Notes: generated by a model from the sequence alone, not told the origin. Numbered from the stretch's first letter, positions 1-8,724 are shown. The stretch is DNA of 64,000 nt from Companilactobacillus formosensis (GCF_005405305.1 NZ_BJDU01000008.1:61339-125338), one strand, 5' to 3'. Translations and numbers: made by a program.

Positions 1-1144
1 TAGATTTCATCGTATTAATGTCAATTTTTGCATAACCTAGCGGTTGTTTCTTAAATTCACTAGCACGATAGTAAACATTTTTACCATCAATTTTGTAATT
101 GTAAGTAACTTTTTCTTTAACGTTTAAACTCTTTACACGCTTATTTTGAGCTGCATCTGGATTAGTTAATTGCACGTCATAATAATTTTGACCATTTACA
201 ACATTGTCGATTTGATTATTGAAACCAAGTCCAACCGTAATAGCACCCAAAGCTAGAGCGAACATAATTGAAACCATTGAAAGGATTTTTGTATAATCAT
301 TGATTCGGAAACTCAATTGCGAAAGTGTAAAGTTATTCAATCCCTTTTGAGAGAATTTTGTATTTTTCTTCAACATAACAATCAATGAAGTAACGAAAGC
401 ATTAATTGTGAAGTATGAACCACCGACGATAGTTACTAAGGCGACCGGAATTCCCACATAGATAGCACCTGGATTATTACCTGAGAAGTACATTGTGAAG
501 TAACCGATGGCCAATAAAATTAAACCTAAAACAGCTTGAACAGCTTTCAAAACGCCGTTACGTTTAATTTTGACTGGTTGACTGTCACGGTTCAATAACG
601 TTAAAACTTTAGTTCTACGTAGGGAAATTGAATTTCTTAGTGCAGAGAAAATGAATATAACGATGAAGAAGACAAAAGTCCAAATTAAAGCTGGTAGATA
701 AAAGCTACTGAAGTGCTTGATTTGCATATCTAGCATACTAACCAACCAGCGACTGACGAAGCTTGTTGCCACGATACCGATCAAAGTACCGATAATTGTT
801 GAAATAGCACCAATTGCAAAGGTTTCAACGAAAATCATTTTGGAAATTTTACTACTCTTAGCGCCGAGCATCATGAACATCCCATACTCTTTTTGACGCA
901 TACTCAACAGAAAAGTGTTGGCATAATTGATGTAAACGATAGTAATAATTGCTAAAAGAACAATCCCAAAGGCAAAGATGAAACTAGTAGCTGAGGCTGG
1001 GGAATTTGAACTTAAGAAAGCCTTATTCGTGGCTAACGACATAAACATATAAAAGATGGCTGAAGCAATCATCAAACCAGAAAACAAAACACTGTAATCA
1101 CGTAGACGATGCTTGATGCCACTTAAAGCTAATTTGTTTAACAT
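1..1144 (-). CDS. BceB-type ABC transporter permease (FtsX family), 3' end outside window
   Basis: Translation of the minus strand from the ATG at 1144 is open for 381 codons to the left edge, so the C-terminus is missing. It begins MLNKLALSGIKHRLRDY and contains several hydrophobic segments with the FtsX-type arrangement of BceB proteins: an N-terminal helix, a cluster of helices, then further helices near residue 200 and 270, followed by the start of an extracellular domain. BceB-type permeases work with BceA ATPases to remove or sense cell-wall antibiotics such as bacitracin and usually signal through a two-component system. The ATPase gene ends 11 bases upstream, so the two are co-transcribed. 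Family confidence is high; the substrate is not known. Confidence 0.88.
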   Translation of the reverse strand, partial: MLNKLALSGIKHRLRDYSVLFSGLMIASAIFYMFMSLATNKAFLSSNSPASATSFIFAFGIVLLAIITIVYINYANTFLLSMRQKEYGMFMMLGAKSSKISKMIFVETFAIGAISTIIGTLIGIVATSFVSRWLVSMLDMQIKHFSSFYLPALIWTFVFFIVIFIFSALRNSISLRRTKVLTLLNRDSQPVKIKRNGVLKAVQAVLGLILLAIGYFTMYFSGNNPGAIYVGIPVALVTIVGGSYFTINAFVTSLIVMLKKNTKFSQKGLNNFTLSQLSFRINDYTKILSMVSIMFALALGAITVGLGFNNQIDNVVNGQNYYDVQLTNPDAAQNKRVKSLNVKEKVTYNYKIDGKNVYYRASEFKKQPLGYAKIDINTMKS

Positions 1145-1155
1145 ATTTTCCTCCC

Positions 1156-1908
1156 CTATTCTGCAAATGTTCCTAATGAATCTAGGATTTCTTGATAGTA
1201 TTCAGCTCTACTTGAATCTTCCTTCTTCAATTCTTGACCGATTTCACCATCTTTGATGAATAAAATCCGATCACAGAAACTAGCTGAAAATGGATCATGA
1301 GTTACTAGTAAAATTGAAACTTTATCTTCACGATTAATCTTTGTTAGAGTATCCATCAAAGCACGAGCACTCTTGGAATCCAAAGCACCAGTTGGTTCAT
1401 CTCCGAAGACGATTGAAGGCTCATGAACCAAAGCACGAGCAGCCGCAACACGTTGTTTTTGACCACCGGATAATTCAGTTGGATAGTGATTCAAAATCTC
1501 TGTTAAGCCTAATTTTTCAGCAATACTGGAAACTGCCGGTTTGATTGTTTTAGCTGATTTATTTTGTAATGCTAATGGCAAAGCGATATTTTCATAAGCT
1601 GTTAGATTTTCTAGTAAGTTAAAGTCTTGGAAAATAAATCCAATTTTATTAGCTCGAAAATCTGCCATTTGATTGTTGTTTAATTTAGTAATATCCTGAC
1701 CGGCAATTTGAACTTTTCCGCTAGTAGGAGTATCTAATGTAGATAAAATATTCAATAAGGTAGTTTTACCTGAACCTGAAGCACCCATAATTCCAACGAA
1801 TTCGCCGGGTTTTACTTCAAAATTAACGTCTGACAAGGCCTTAAATTGTTTTTCTCCGGCCTTTCCATAAATTTTTTCAATGTTTTGTACTTCGACGATT
1901 TTTTGCAT
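1156..1908 (-). CDS. BceA-type ABC transporter ATP-binding protein
   Basis: A 250-residue ABC ATPase with Walker A GASGSGKTT at residues 42-50, a Q-loop FIFQDFNLL, signature LSGGQKQR, Walker B VFGDEPTGALDS and the switch histidine in LLVTHDP. This is the MacB/BceA/LolD subgroup that pairs with FtsX-like permeases. The start chosen is the ATG at 1908, preceded by GGAGGG at a good distance; a longer in-frame reading from 1941 has no ribosome-binding site. A BceR-like box and a possible minus-strand -10 (TATGAT, 1937-1942) lie upstream, so induction by a BceR-type response regulator is likely. No histidine kinase or regulator gene is visible here. Confidence 0.92.
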   Translation of the reverse strand: MQKIVEVQNIEKIYGKAGEKQFKALSDVNFEVKPGEFVGIMGASGSGKTTLLNILSTLDTPTSGKVQIAGQDITKLNNNQMADFRANKIGFIFQDFNLLENLTAYENIALPLALQNKSAKTIKPAVSSIAEKLGLTEILNHYPTELSGGQKQRVAAARALVHEPSIVFGDEPTGALDSKSARALMDTLTKINREDKVSILLVTHDPFSASFCDRILFIKDGEIGQELKKEDSSRAEYYQEILDSLGTFAE

Positions 1909-1985
1909 TTTTTGCTTCCCTCCATTTGATATATCTATCATAATGGTTAATGTCTTTTAGGTCGTTCGATTCTCCTTACATCTTC

Positions 1986-1999
1986 TTACACTTTTGTAA
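1986..1999 (-). promoter_or_regulatory. BceR-like operator, TTACA-N4-TGTAA
   Basis: A perfect inverted repeat TTACA-CTTT-TGTAA fits the known BceR-type consensus TNACA-N4-TGTAA. It sits about 45 bases upstream of a possible -10 for the bceA-like gene, where activating response regulators of this type bind. The match is seen directly; the regulator is inferred. Confidence 0.7.
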
Positions 2000-2069
2000 G
2001 TCTGAATTAAAGCGATATAATATTGAAGATATATTAAAGATATCCTTTCTGAAATTTGTTAGTGTCAAA

Positions 2070-2246
2070 TTGCCGTCTTCCACACAAGTTCTGTGATTGG
2101 CTGGAACGCTGCCGGCACTATTTTGAGCTTTTGCATGGCCCTAAAGACGCAAAATCTCAAAACTAGGCCTTCTTGTAAGTGCTAAAGCACTAACAAGAAT
2201 CTGGCGGCTGAGCCATCACAGAACTTGTGCTCCAGACTAGATAACA
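2070..2246. repeat. Structured intergenic repeat, copy 1
   Basis: About 177 bases that fold as a long hairpin: arms at 2083-2097 and 2215-2229 are a perfect 15-bp inverted repeat, and an inner hairpin spans 2172-2197. Internal words (TTGGCTGGAACG, a TGNNGNCAC block, GAGC-TTTTGC, GGCCTT, TGAGCCA, ACTAGATA) recur in the copies at 2293, 8024, 9022 and 22589. Outer stem sequences differ between copies but stay paired. No transposase is present, so this is a non-autonomous element or a conserved structured RNA. The strand of activity is unknown. Confidence 0.75.
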
Positions 2247-2292
2247 CCTTCCCTTTTTTATTTCAATAATTAAGGGAAAAATAATAGAACCA

Positions 2293-2467
2293 CTATCTAG
2301 TCCGGAATAGCGAAGAAAATTGGCTCAAATGTGAAATTTCACTTGGCAATTTATTGCCTAGTGAAAGGCCGAGCTTGAAGACTTTGCCCGGTTTTGGGCT
2401 TAGCAAAGGCTCCAAGTCGTGCCCACATTGTTCCAGCCAAATTTTCTTCGCTATGGAGGACGGAATG
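2293..2467. repeat. Structured intergenic repeat, copy 2
   Basis: Same family as copy 1 in opposite orientation. It starts CTATCTAGTCCGGA and ends GGAGGACGGAAT. Outer arms at 2309-2320 and 2441-2452 are a perfect 12-bp inverted repeat whose sequence is unrelated to the arms of copy 1. The copy ends about 46 bases before the start of the amino-acid permease and creates open frames on both strands that share a repeat-derived peptide with copy 5; these are not genes. Confidence 0.78.
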
Positions 2468-2512
2468 CTTAACCAAATTAAGAAAGAATCACAAAAAAGG
2501 GGTGTATTTCCA

Positions 2513-3964
2513 ATGGGGAAGAAAATGCCAGAATTAGACTCGAAAAAGTCATACATTAGCTGGCCTGTTGTTGCTCTAATGGACTTCGTTACCGTTATTG
2601 GTTTCGATGATATTGTCTACAACTTCCATAACCAAGGTTTGGGAATTGTTTTTACTTGGATTTTAATGTTATTTTTATTCGTTGTTCCTTATGAGATGAT
2701 GGTCGGTCATCTAGGTTCAACTTTTGATGAAGAAGGTGGTGGGATCACTTCTTGGGTCCGTGCCACTGGTGGTAATCTTTGGGGTTACATTTGTGCTTGG
2801 ACCGTTTGGGTGTCCAGTTTGCCTTATATTGTTGATGTTGCCAATTCAACTTTGATTTCATTTGGTTGGTTGATCAACGGTAACGGTTCAATGTCTGATA
2901 AGATGAGCAATTCAATGTTCGCCTTATTGACAGCGGTTATTTTTACGATCTTTATTTTTATTCAACATCATTTAAGAAATTCACTACAGATTTTGAGTAT
3001 CATCGGTGGTGGTGCCATGTTCATCGTGTCAATTCTTTATGTTGTCATGATGATTGCTTATCTTGGACAAGGCAACATGCCACATACTCAACCATTTACT
3101 TTGAAGTCATTTATTCCTAAGTTCGATATGCATTATCTATCTACCTTTGGACTAGTTATCTTTGCTATGAATGGTTCTGAATTTGCGGCTCCATACGTTA
3201 CTGAAATGAAAAATGGTAAGCGTGATTTCCCTAAAGCTATGTGGATGCTAGCCATTATGACTGGATTCTTAACTGTTCTAGGTTCATTTGCTCTAGGTGT
3301 TTTCTTTAACGCTCACCACTTGCCAAATGATTTGAAGATGAACGGTTCTTACTATGCTTTCCAATACATGGGACAAGAATTCGGTATGGGACAATTCTTC
3401 CTATACTTATTTGCTTTAACACAAGCACTTTACATGATGGCTCAATTGGCCGTGCTATTGGATGCCGGAACGAGAATGTTCTTATCTGATACAGCTAAGG
3501 AATATTTACCAAAGGGTCTAACAAAATTAGATAAACGTGGCCTACCTATCAATGGTTACTGGTTAACTACTGGTATTTGTACACTTATCATGGTTTTGAG
3601 TGCTACTTTGCCTAACATGAATTCAATCTTTAACCAATTACTAAACCTAAATGGTATCGTTTCGCCATATACGACTTGTTTCTTATTTAGTTCCTTTATC
3701 CTAGTTAGATTACACGAAGATCGTTTCCAATCTGATTTTGTTTATATCAAAAATAAATATTTAGCTATTTTAGTTGGTGCTTGGTGTTTTGCTATCACTT
3801 TCGGAGCTGCTACTTTAGGTATCTTCCCAACTGATGAAACACCAGGAACTTCTGCTTGGTCACACGTTTTAACTTTAAATATCGTTGAACCATTAATTAT
3901 GATTGCTATTGGTATCATTTTGCCATTGATTGCTAGACACCAAAGAAATAAAGAACTTAACTAG
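2513..3964 (+). CDS. APC-family amino acid permease
   Basis: A 483-residue integral membrane protein with about 12 hydrophobic segments. The first segments (SWPVVALMDFVTVIGFDDIVYNF and the following helix ending in PYEMM) and the EGGGITSWV motif match the APC superfamily, closest in style to the YjeM/glutamate-antiporter-like branch. The true start is the ATG at 2513, preceded by AAAGGGGTG; an upstream extension to 2354 reads through the intergenic repeat and is an artefact. The substrate cannot be read from sequence; amino acid import or exchange at the cytoplasmic membrane is the family role. No operon partner is evident. Confidence 0.85.
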   Translation: MGKKMPELDSKKSYISWPVVALMDFVTVIGFDDIVYNFHNQGLGIVFTWILMLFLFVVPYEMMVGHLGSTFDEEGGGITSWVRATGGNLWGYICAWTVWVSSLPYIVDVANSTLISFGWLINGNGSMSDKMSNSMFALLTAVIFTIFIFIQHHLRNSLQILSIIGGGAMFIVSILYVVMMIAYLGQGNMPHTQPFTLKSFIPKFDMHYLSTFGLVIFAMNGSEFAAPYVTEMKNGKRDFPKAMWMLAIMTGFLTVLGSFALGVFFNAHHLPNDLKMNGSYYAFQYMGQEFGMGQFFLYLFALTQALYMMAQLAVLLDAGTRMFLSDTAKEYLPKGLTKLDKRGLPINGYWLTTGICTLIMVLSATLPNMNSIFNQLLNLNGIVSPYTTCFLFSSFILVRLHEDRFQSDFVYIKNKYLAILVGAWCFAITFGAATLGIFPTDETPGTSAWSHVLTLNIVEPLIMIAIGIILPLIARHQRNKELN

Positions 3965-4044
3965 AGTTTCTGATTGACTTATTCAGTCGATAAAGGTTAA
4001 TTTGGTAGTGTTATAAATAAATCTATATTCTGAGGAGAGTTATT

Positions 4045-4977
4045 ATGATTGATGAAATTATGAAAAATATCGAGCATTACGATACGATTATTATTCTCAG
4101 ACATCAAAATCCAGATCCAGATGCCGTCGGGTCACAAACAGCCCTAGCGAATATCCTGAGAGAAGCTTATCCTCGGAAGAACATTTATATTGCTGGAATT
4201 GATTTGTCCGTTCTTGACTGGATTGGCAAGATGCAGCAAGTTGATAGCAAAACTTATCAAAATTCGCTTGTTATTGCCGTTGATACAGCTAATGCCAGAC
4301 GAATTGATAACAATGGCGATTACAAAAAAGCTGATAAAATCATCAAAATTGATCACCATCCTAATGTTGATGCTTTCGGTGATATCAATTGGGTCGATGA
4401 TACTTCAGCCAGTTGCGCCGAAATGATTTATGAATTAACTGAAAAAGTTGCCAATCTTAAGATTTCCAAATCAGCTGCCTATAATCTTTATGCTGGTATG
4501 GTTGGAGATACAAACCGCTTCCTATATGCTGGAACAACTTATAAAACATTAGAAGTGGCTGCTAAATTGGCCAAAACTGGCATCAATATTTCGGAAATAA
4601 GTTTGCATGAAGACGAAATGTCAATGCGAGTAGCACGCTTAGAGGCTTACATTCTAGACAATTTCCAAGTAACAGATTCCGGCTTCGGTTATATCATTAT
4701 TAGAAAAAACGAACTGGAAAAATTTGATTTAGACGATGGTGAATTAGACCACGTTGTTCCTTTGATTGGACGCATCAAAAACGTCAATAATTGGATCGTC
4801 GTCAGTGAAAAAGATCTCAATCGTTTTAGAGTTAATCTTCGTTCCAAGAATGTCTCTATCAATGGTGTAGCTGAGAAATTTGGTGGTGGTGGTCATCCTT
4901 TAGCTAGTGGCGTTTATGTCGGTAGTATGGATGAAGTCAAAGCCTTAATTAAAGATATGGATAACTTAAATAAATAG
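4045..4977 (+). CDS. nrnA: DHH/DHHA1 phosphoesterase NrnA (nanoRNase / pAp phosphatase)
   Basis: A 310-residue protein with the DHH family signature: NPDPDAVGS at residues 22-30, DTAN near 80-83, DHHPN at 103-107, and the C-terminal DHHA1 motif GGGGHPLASG. NrnA enzymes degrade 2-5-nucleotide RNAs and dephosphorylate 3'-phosphoadenosine 5'-phosphate in the cytoplasm, using metal bound by the Asp/His residues. Length is normal for the family. GAGGAG precedes the ATG, and a strong terminator follows the stop codon, so the gene is probably monocistronic. Confidence 0.93.
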   Translation: MIDEIMKNIEHYDTIIILRHQNPDPDAVGSQTALANILREAYPRKNIYIAGIDLSVLDWIGKMQQVDSKTYQNSLVIAVDTANARRIDNNGDYKKADKIIKIDHHPNVDAFGDINWVDDTSASCAEMIYELTEKVANLKISKSAAYNLYAGMVGDTNRFLYAGTTYKTLEVAAKLAKTGINISEISLHEDEMSMRVARLEAYILDNFQVTDSGFGYIIIRKNELEKFDLDDGELDHVVPLIGRIKNVNNWIVVSEKDLNRFRVNLRSKNVSINGVAEKFGGGGHPLASGVYVGSMDEVKALIKDMDNLNK

Positions 4978-5016
4978 AAAAACGCAAAAGCCAAAATTGG
5001 TTTTTGCGTTTTTTAT
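4978..5016 (+). terminator. Rho-independent terminator after nrnA
   Basis: An inverted repeat built from ACGCAAAA-CCAA and TTGG-TTTTGCGT is followed by a T run, starting just after the nrnA stop. It can also serve the convergent aldo/keto reductase gene. Confidence 0.85.
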
Positions 5017-5019
5017 TTA

Positions 5020-5889
5020 CTATTCTAATGATGATAATTTTTCGAAGTCGGAATCACTTAATGAAACATCTGCTGATTCCAAATTATCTTTTAGATGAGC
5101 CAATGAACTAGTTCCAGGAATTGGAATGATATTGTCAGAACGTTTCAACAACCAAGCTAGAGCTATTTGAGCAGGACTAGCATTGTATTTCTTAGCAATA
5201 TCTGCCAAAGGACCATCATCTTTTGCTAAATGACCCGTATCCAATGGGAACCAAGGCAAGAAGGCTATTTTTTGTTCTTTAGTATAATCAACAATTGCAT
5301 CGTCATCTTTATGGTGACCAACGTTATACATATTTTCAACTGCATCAATCTTAGCTATCTTTTGAGCAGCCTTTAATTCATCGAGCGTTACTTGACTAAT
5401 TCCAATATGCTTGATTTTACCCTCGTCTTGTAACTTCTTTAATTCACCAACTTGATCCTCAATCGGAACTTGTGAGTCAATTCTGTGCAAGAACAACAAA
5501 TCTTCATGATCACGACCAAATTTACGGAGAGATAATTCCACTTCTTGACGTAGAAATTCAGGTCTACCTAGTGGTATCCATTCATTAGGACCAGTCCGAA
5601 CCTGTCCTACTTTATCAGAAATAAAGATTTTATCAGAATCAGGATATTCCTTTAAAGCTTGGGCTAAATAAGTATCGGCTTCCCAAGGTCCATAAGAATC
5701 GGCTGTATCAACAAAATTAACGCCCAAATCAAAAGCATTCTTGATCAAATCAACGGCTTGTTGAGGATCTTTATAAGCCCCCCAGACGCCCTTGCCTGTC
5801 AATTGCATCGTCCCGTATCCTAAACGGTTAACGACAAAATCTTTATCGAATTCAAATTTTCCTGCATTTTCAACGCTATTTTTTACCAT
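5020..5889 (-). CDS. Aldo/keto reductase
   Basis: A 289-residue NADPH-dependent oxidoreductase of the AKR superfamily (TIM barrel). The catalytic tetrad is visible: Asp61 and Tyr66 in DTADSYG, Lys93 in ISDKVG and His135 in LFLHRID, with a C-terminal cofactor motif IIPIPGTSS. The start is the ATG at 5889, preceded by GGAAGG; a reading from 5967 would add 26 residues without a ribosome-binding site. These cytosolic enzymes reduce aldehydes or ketones; the substrate cannot be predicted. It follows the phosphatase-like gene on the same strand but is separated by that gene's terminator. Confidence 0.9.
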   Translation of the reverse strand: MVKNSVENAGKFEFDKDFVVNRLGYGTMQLTGKGVWGAYKDPQQAVDLIKNAFDLGVNFVDTADSYGPWEADTYLAQALKEYPDSDKIFISDKVGQVRTGPNEWIPLGRPEFLRQEVELSLRKFGRDHEDLLFLHRIDSQVPIEDQVGELKKLQDEGKIKHIGISQVTLDELKAAQKIAKIDAVENMYNVGHHKDDDAIVDYTKEQKIAFLPWFPLDTGHLAKDDGPLADIAKKYNASPAQIALAWLLKRSDNIIPIPGTSSLAHLKDNLESADVSLSDSDFEKLSSLE

Positions 5890-5979
5890 TAAATCAACCT
5901 TCCACAAGGAGATTAGTATCCCATTGCAAAGTAAACCGTAATCTTTTTTGGAAAAATAAACAAACATTTGAACTATACA

Positions 5980-6004
5980 AAAAAACAGCCATTCAAATGA
6001 CTGC
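5980..6004 (-). terminator. Terminator after the histidine-phosphatase-like gene
   Basis: On the minus strand CAGTCAT-TTGA-ATGGCTG followed by seven T residues forms a short hairpin and U tract directly after the stop codon at 6006. Confidence 0.7.
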
Positions 6005-6005
6005 T

Positions 6006-6662
6006 TTACAGATTTTGTTCAACTTTTTCATTATAATAAACAATTTTTGGTTCAAATTTTTTACCGTCAAAATGAACTTTAGTTAACGACAAATTGTCTG
6101 ATTCCACCTGACTTAATAAGAATGGAGCATTCATATTGACCATTGCTGTCAAAATTGCACTATGCGTTACCACGATAACTGGCTTTGTTTCGACTGCTAA
6201 TATTTTTTCAATGCCTTTGCCAAAACGATCCCAAAATTCTTTGCTATTTTCAGCCAGATGCTTAGGATCAAGCTTTGCCAATTTATCCTGCATTTGATTT
6301 GCATTCATTTCATCCAAAGTTTCTTCGACTGTTTTGCCGGCAATTTTCTTATAAACTTCTTTTTTAGATTGTCCTTCAAAGCTACCATAAAATTGTTCAC
6401 GCAACTCTGGCATTGTTATCATATTCAAAGTTTTACCACCAGCGGCCTTCAGTCCATTATTTAATTCTGTTACCGTTTGGATCGAACGATTCGTATCGCT
6501 GCAATAAATATTTTCAGAAGTTTCACCTAAATTAACTAGAGTTCGCCCCATTTGATAGGAATCCTTGTGACCATTATCAGTTAAAGGAGTATCCGACCAA
6601 CCTTGCATTTTGTCTAAATAATTGAAAAAAGTTTCACCACTACGTATAAAGTAAATATCCAA
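6006..6662 (-). CDS. Histidine phosphatase (phosphoglycerate mutase-like) family protein with altered active site
   Basis: A 218-residue protein of the branch-2 phosphoglycerate mutase/phosphatase fold. The N-terminal motif reads FIRSGET where active members have RHGE/Q, so Ser8 stands in place of the phospho-accepting histidine. Other signature residues are kept: Arg59 in SDTNRS and His167 in VVTHSA. The start is a TTG at 6662, supported by AGGGAG seven bases upstream. Loss of the nucleophilic histidine predicts a weak or inactive phosphatase, or a binding or regulatory role. The serine codon is AGT, two base changes from a histidine codon, so a single sequencing error is an unlikely cause. 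Confidence 0.82.
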   Translation of the reverse strand: MDIYFIRSGETFFNYLDKMQGWSDTPLTDNGHKDSYQMGRTLVNLGETSENIYCSDTNRSIQTVTELNNGLKAAGGKTLNMITMPELREQFYGSFEGQSKKEVYKKIAGKTVEETLDEMNANQMQDKLAKLDPKHLAENSKEFWDRFGKGIEKILAVETKPVIVVTHSAILTAMVNMNAPFLLSQVESDNLSLTKVHFDGKKFEPKIVYYNEKVEQNL

Positions 6663-6817
6663 TCGATCACTCCCTTAATAAAAACGTTTACTTTAGAAAC
6701 TATTGTAATCTTGCAACTGATAAAACTCAATTTTCTAAAATTTATCTGCTTAATCGACTTTCTTCTATTATAAGTAAAGGCTTACAATAAAAGCATAAAT
6801 AAGAAGGAGTGAAGAAA

Positions 6818-7840
6818 ATGTTTTTTATTGATACCTCAAGAAATGGCAAACCAGTTTACAATGCCATTGTGAATCAATCATTAGATAATTATTTAGTCAA
6901 CGACTTACGGCTACCAGGACACGGTTTGATTTTATACGTGAATAATCCTTCCGTCATCATTGGCGTGCATCAAAACGCTTATGCCGAAGTTAACTTCCCC
7001 TATCTCAAAGAAAAGAACATCCAATTAGTGAGAAGAACATCTGGTGGAGGTGCTGTCTACCACGATTACGGCAACTTCATCTTCGAAAATATCGTTATTG
7101 GTAACGATGAACACTTCGGTGAATATGACTACTTTGCTAAACCAATTCTCGATGCCTTACATGAAATGGGTGCTACTGATGCCCAAATGCATGGTCGAAA
7201 CGATATCGTCATCGACGGCAAAAAGTTTTCTGGTATGACGATGTTTAAAGTTGGCGATTCTTTTGCAGCTGGTGGAACCTTGATGTTTGATCTCGACATG
7301 GACACTGCCAGTAAAGTTTTGACACCTGAAAAGGATAAACTTGAATCAAAAGGTGTTAAATCTGTCAACAAACGGATCACTAATATCAAATCTTACTTGG
7401 ATGAACCTTATCGCAGCATGGATCCGGTTCAATTTAAGGATGAATTATTGAAGCATATTTTCAAGGTCGACAAATTATCCGACATCAAAACTTACAAACT
7501 AACTGATCATGATTGGGATATCATCGACTCTCGTTTGAAAGACAAGTATGATACTGACGCTTGGAATTACGGTAAGAACCCTGGTTTCACTAATTACGTT
7601 TCCAAACACTTCGATATCGGAACAGTTGCCTTCAACTTCTCACTCAAAGATGAAAAAATCTCCGATGTTAAAATCTACGGAGATTTCATCACAGGCGGCG
7701 ATGTCAATTTAATTGAAAAAGCCTTACTTGGAGTTAAGTTTGAAAAATCAGCTTTAGTCGAAGCTCTATCGAAGGTTGATTTGAAGAATAATCTCGGTAA
7801 CATCGAACCAGAACCACTAGTAGATTTATTATTATCGTAA
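6818..7840 (+). CDS. lplA: Lipoate--protein ligase
   Basis: A 340-residue protein of the LplA/LplJ family that adenylates lipoate and attaches it to lysines of 2-oxoacid dehydrogenase E2 subunits or the glycine cleavage H protein. The lipoate-binding motif RRTSGGGAVYHD and the catalytic-lysine region KFSGM are present, followed by the C-terminal accessory domain. The ATG at 6818 has GAAGGAG upstream; a GTG three codons earlier overlaps that site and is rejected. The promoter region lies between 6663 and 6800, divergent from the phosphatase-like gene. Confidence 0.93.
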   Translation: MFFIDTSRNGKPVYNAIVNQSLDNYLVNDLRLPGHGLILYVNNPSVIIGVHQNAYAEVNFPYLKEKNIQLVRRTSGGGAVYHDYGNFIFENIVIGNDEHFGEYDYFAKPILDALHEMGATDAQMHGRNDIVIDGKKFSGMTMFKVGDSFAAGGTLMFDLDMDTASKVLTPEKDKLESKGVKSVNKRITNIKSYLDEPYRSMDPVQFKDELLKHIFKVDKLSDIKTYKLTDHDWDIIDSRLKDKYDTDAWNYGKNPGFTNYVSKHFDIGTVAFNFSLKDEKISDVKIYGDFITGGDVNLIEKALLGVKFEKSALVEALSKVDLKNNLGNIEPEPLVDLLLS

Positions 7841-7940
7841 AAAAAGCCATTCAGTTGTAAAAGGTTCTTTCTTAAATTAGGTTACCGTTAGATGACGTCT
7901 TCCGACAAATCCTAGTTTTATTCAAATTAATACAAAAACA

Positions 7941-7997
7941 AAATAAGCATCTATTCAGATATAGTCGATTAACTATTATCTGAGTAGATGCTTATTT
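7941..7997 (-). terminator. Long inverted repeat, likely terminator for the minus-strand gene at 8155
   Basis: Arms 7941-7965 and 7972-7997 pair over about 25 bp with two mismatches. On the minus strand the hairpin is followed by TTTTGTTTTTGT, as expected for a terminator of the leftward gene; on the plus strand there is no T run. The rest of the 7841-8154 gap holds repeat copy 3 and no gene that I can see. Confidence 0.6.
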
Positions 7998-8023
7998 GAT
8001 TGATGATTAAAAATCATAAAAGC

Positions 8024-8104
8024 ACTATCTAGTCTGGAATAGCAAAGGCTCCAAGTCGTGCCACATTGTTCCAGCCAAATTTGCTTTGTTATGGAGGACG
8101 GAAT
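8024..8104. repeat. Structured intergenic repeat, copy 3 (internally deleted)
   Basis: It begins CTATCTAGTCTGGAATAGC and ends GGAGGACGGAAT exactly like copy 2, but the interior from the left arm to the GCAAAGGCTCC block is missing. The junction falls at an AGC(A/G)AAG word shared by both sides in copy 2, which points to deletion between short direct repeats. Confidence 0.75.
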
Positions 8105-8154
8105 ATTACTAATCGAAATCGAGAAAAAAAACTGTGAAAACTGAATAGCTTTTC

Positions 8155-8724
8155 TTATACGGTTTGTTCAAGTAACTCTACATCTCGCCCCGATTTAGAA
8201 GTGATTTGTTTCAAAGCTTGCTCGATTTTTTCATCTTCTGTAGCATCCATCGACAAGTCCAAAATTATTTCAAATCCATCTGTTGTTTTTAATTCAATAT
8301 AAAATGGCGTCGCCAAATTGATTAGTAACTTTTGTGGCGCGTAAACATTAAAGAATACTCCACCAACAATATTTTCAGGAACCTTAATTCCTTCGCCACT
8401 AACTAGTGAAACCTTGGCAATTCGAGAAAATTCCAAGAATTCTTGGTTAGTTTTTGCTGGCACGATAATGGCTGATAACTTACGATCCAACGTACTGTAA
8501 TCGTAAAAATAAATTCCTTTATCAGTAACTTCCCAATAGCCATAATTGTCATTAAGATTGATCGAATACAAAAATGGTCCAATGATTAAACACAAAATTG
8601 CAAACGCCCCAGCAATCATAATACTGTTAGAAAAAGTATAAATTAAAATCCCAATTATTAAACTGACCGCCACAATGACTAATAACGGTTTGTAACTGAC
8701 TTTTCGTCCAAATTCTAAATTCAT
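8155..8724 (-). CDS. Membrane protein of unknown function, paralogue of the 13713 gene
   Basis: 189 residues. Residues 1-14 (MNLEFGRKVSYKPL) precede two hydrophobic segments at about 15-33 and 36-53, then a soluble C-terminal domain with predicted beta character. The N-terminus and the NRKLSAIIVP-type segment resemble the 195-residue product at 13713 (MLKFGKKVNYRPL; NRVIAMVLP), so the two are paralogues on opposite sides of the ABC operon. AGAGGT precedes the ATG. I do not recognise a named family; a role linked to the neighbouring YtrA-type ABC system is only suggested by position. Confidence 0.7.
   Translation of the reverse strand: MNLEFGRKVSYKPLLVIVAVSLIIGILIYTFSNSIMIAGAFAILCLIIGPFLYSINLNDNYGYWEVTDKGIYFYDYSTLDRKLSAIIVPAKTNQEFLEFSRIAKVSLVSGEGIKVPENIVGGVFFNVYAPQKLLINLATPFYIELKTTDGFEIILDLSMDATEDEKIEQALKQITSKSGRDVELLEQTV

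Noticed and set aside
2293..2556. 87-codon minus-strand frame, and the N-terminal extension of the permease from 2354
   Set aside because: Both are read through the intergenic repeat; the repeat-derived peptide also appears in a frame at 22474-22704. No ribosome-binding site fits.
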